Assembly (NCBI RefSeq): GCF_035555955.1
Contig: NZ_DATMGA010000067.1
Span: 41,165-105,164, forward strand
Origin: Eoetvoesia sp035555955
GTDB taxonomy: Bacteria > Pseudomonadota > Gammaproteobacteria > Burkholderiales > Burkholderiaceae_B
Reading direction: 5' to 3'
DNA: 64,000 bases
The notes beneath the pieces are model-generated. The model did not search any database. It had not been told where the DNA came from and saw only the letters and a list, made by a program, of their open reading frames with translations. Shown here in pieces: positions 63,765 to 64,000 of the stretch. The position numbers and the translations under genes were made by a program. Each line of letters starts with the position of its first letter. Positions within the stretch are counted from its first letter, which is position 1.

Positions 63765-63894
63765 CACGCTTCTTCGCAGCCGGGGCACCCGGGTTAACCC
63801 GGTAAGACGGGTTGGGTGCACGATCCAAGGGATTGATTTGATTGATCTTTTGGGGCGGATGGCGAAGGCGGCGCAAGCCGGGCGGATTGGGCGC

Positions 63895-63923
63895 TTGACA
63901 GGTTGATCTGGATAGTTCATAAT
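63895..63923 (+). promoter_or_regulatory. rRNA operon promoter
   Basis: A consensus -35 TTGACA (63895-63900) and CATAAT (63918-63923) are separated by exactly 17 bases. The start would be near 63930, about 22 bases before boxA. Strength and location fit a ribosomal RNA promoter. Confidence 0.8.
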
Positions 63924-63951
63924 TTCGCTTCTGTGCTGATTGCGGCACAAC

Positions 63952-64000
63952 TGCTCTTTAACAACTTAACAGCCGATAAGTGTGGGCGCTTGAGGGATCA
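63952..64000 (+). promoter_or_regulatory. rrn leader with boxA antitermination site
   Basis: TGCTCTTTAACAA (63952-63964) is the NusB/S10 boxA of E. coli-type rRNA leaders. It is followed by GCCGATAAGTGTGGGCGCTT (from about 63972), which recalls the conserved leader before 16S rRNA in Burkholderiales. The 16S gene itself must lie beyond the window. Confidence 0.88.

Noticed and set aside
1..64000. Prophage, CRISPR, toxin-antitoxin or defence system
   Set aside because: No integrase, transposase, Cas or restriction genes, and no regular spacer repeats, were seen on either strand. PhoH2 lacks a visible antitoxin partner.

Overview
The window reads as core chromosome of a GC-rich betaproteobacterium, most likely Burkholderiales and probably Alcaligenaceae (Bordetella/Achromobacter/Pusillimonas side). 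The evidence is a PriB gene inside the rpsF-rpsR-rplI operon, a Kdo kinase (KdkA) and Bordetella-like LPS-core genes, an alaC-hom-thrC cluster, a Burkholderiales-type intergenic repeat, and an rRNA leader of beta/gammaproteobacterial form at the right edge. The family assignment is inference from gene content; no 16S sequence lies inside the window. I see no prophage, intact insertion sequence, CRISPR array, tRNA gene or recognisable defence island. Almost everything is housekeeping, in tight operons with ATGA or GTGA stop/start overlaps.

Layout. 1-9449: partial succinate-semialdehyde dehydrogenase, a LOG-family protein back to back with polA, dienelactone hydrolase, HtpX protease, an EamA transporter, a mercaptopyruvate sulfurtransferase-like protein and a Rieske oxygenase. 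9735-12840: xseB-ispA-dxs, giving isoprenoid precursor supply. 12941-13747: folE2. 14068-17202: rpsF-priB-rpsR-rplI and then dnaB, after a repeat-rich leader. 17286-21038 (minus): DUF498 protein, Bcp peroxiredoxin, PIN-PhoH ATPase and pdxA, with an 81-bp tandem intergenic repeat. 21342-26821: alaC-hom-thrC, arginase and a fluoride channel. 26838-29892 (minus): hpnC-hpnD-hpnE, which turn farnesyl diphosphate (made by IspA, encoded in the same window) into squalene. 30040-36513: alanine racemase, SDR, RadA, a large FtsX-type permease and Kdo kinase. 36615-41611: putrescine ABC transporter potFGHI, an ArsC/Spx-like protein and rpiA. 41809-42537: phoU behind a well-formed Pho box. 42757-51984: YggX, ArgA (both minus), HrpA helicase and DNA polymerase III alpha.

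51981-56642 is a translationally coupled surface-polysaccharide block starting on the dnaE stop codon. It alternates three glycosyltransferases with two polysaccharide deacetylases. With the heptosyltransferase (58606-59580), the lipid A flippase MsbA (59664-61436) and KdkA it forms a loose LPS-core theme. The window closes with a lipoprotein of unknown role, RNase G and, at 63895-64000, a strong promoter plus boxA leader that should drive an rRNA operon beginning just outside the window.

The most interesting non-coding signals are a degenerate 9-15-bp tandem repeat with mutually exclusive pairings in the rpsF leader, a 26-bp-arm inverted repeat next to yggX, the Pho box overlapping the rpiA stop, an 18-bp perfect palindrome before crcB, and the rrn promoter/boxA. 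I did not find convincing evidence of a wholly new system. The deacetylase/glycosyltransferase block and the rpsF leader are the best candidates for follow-up.
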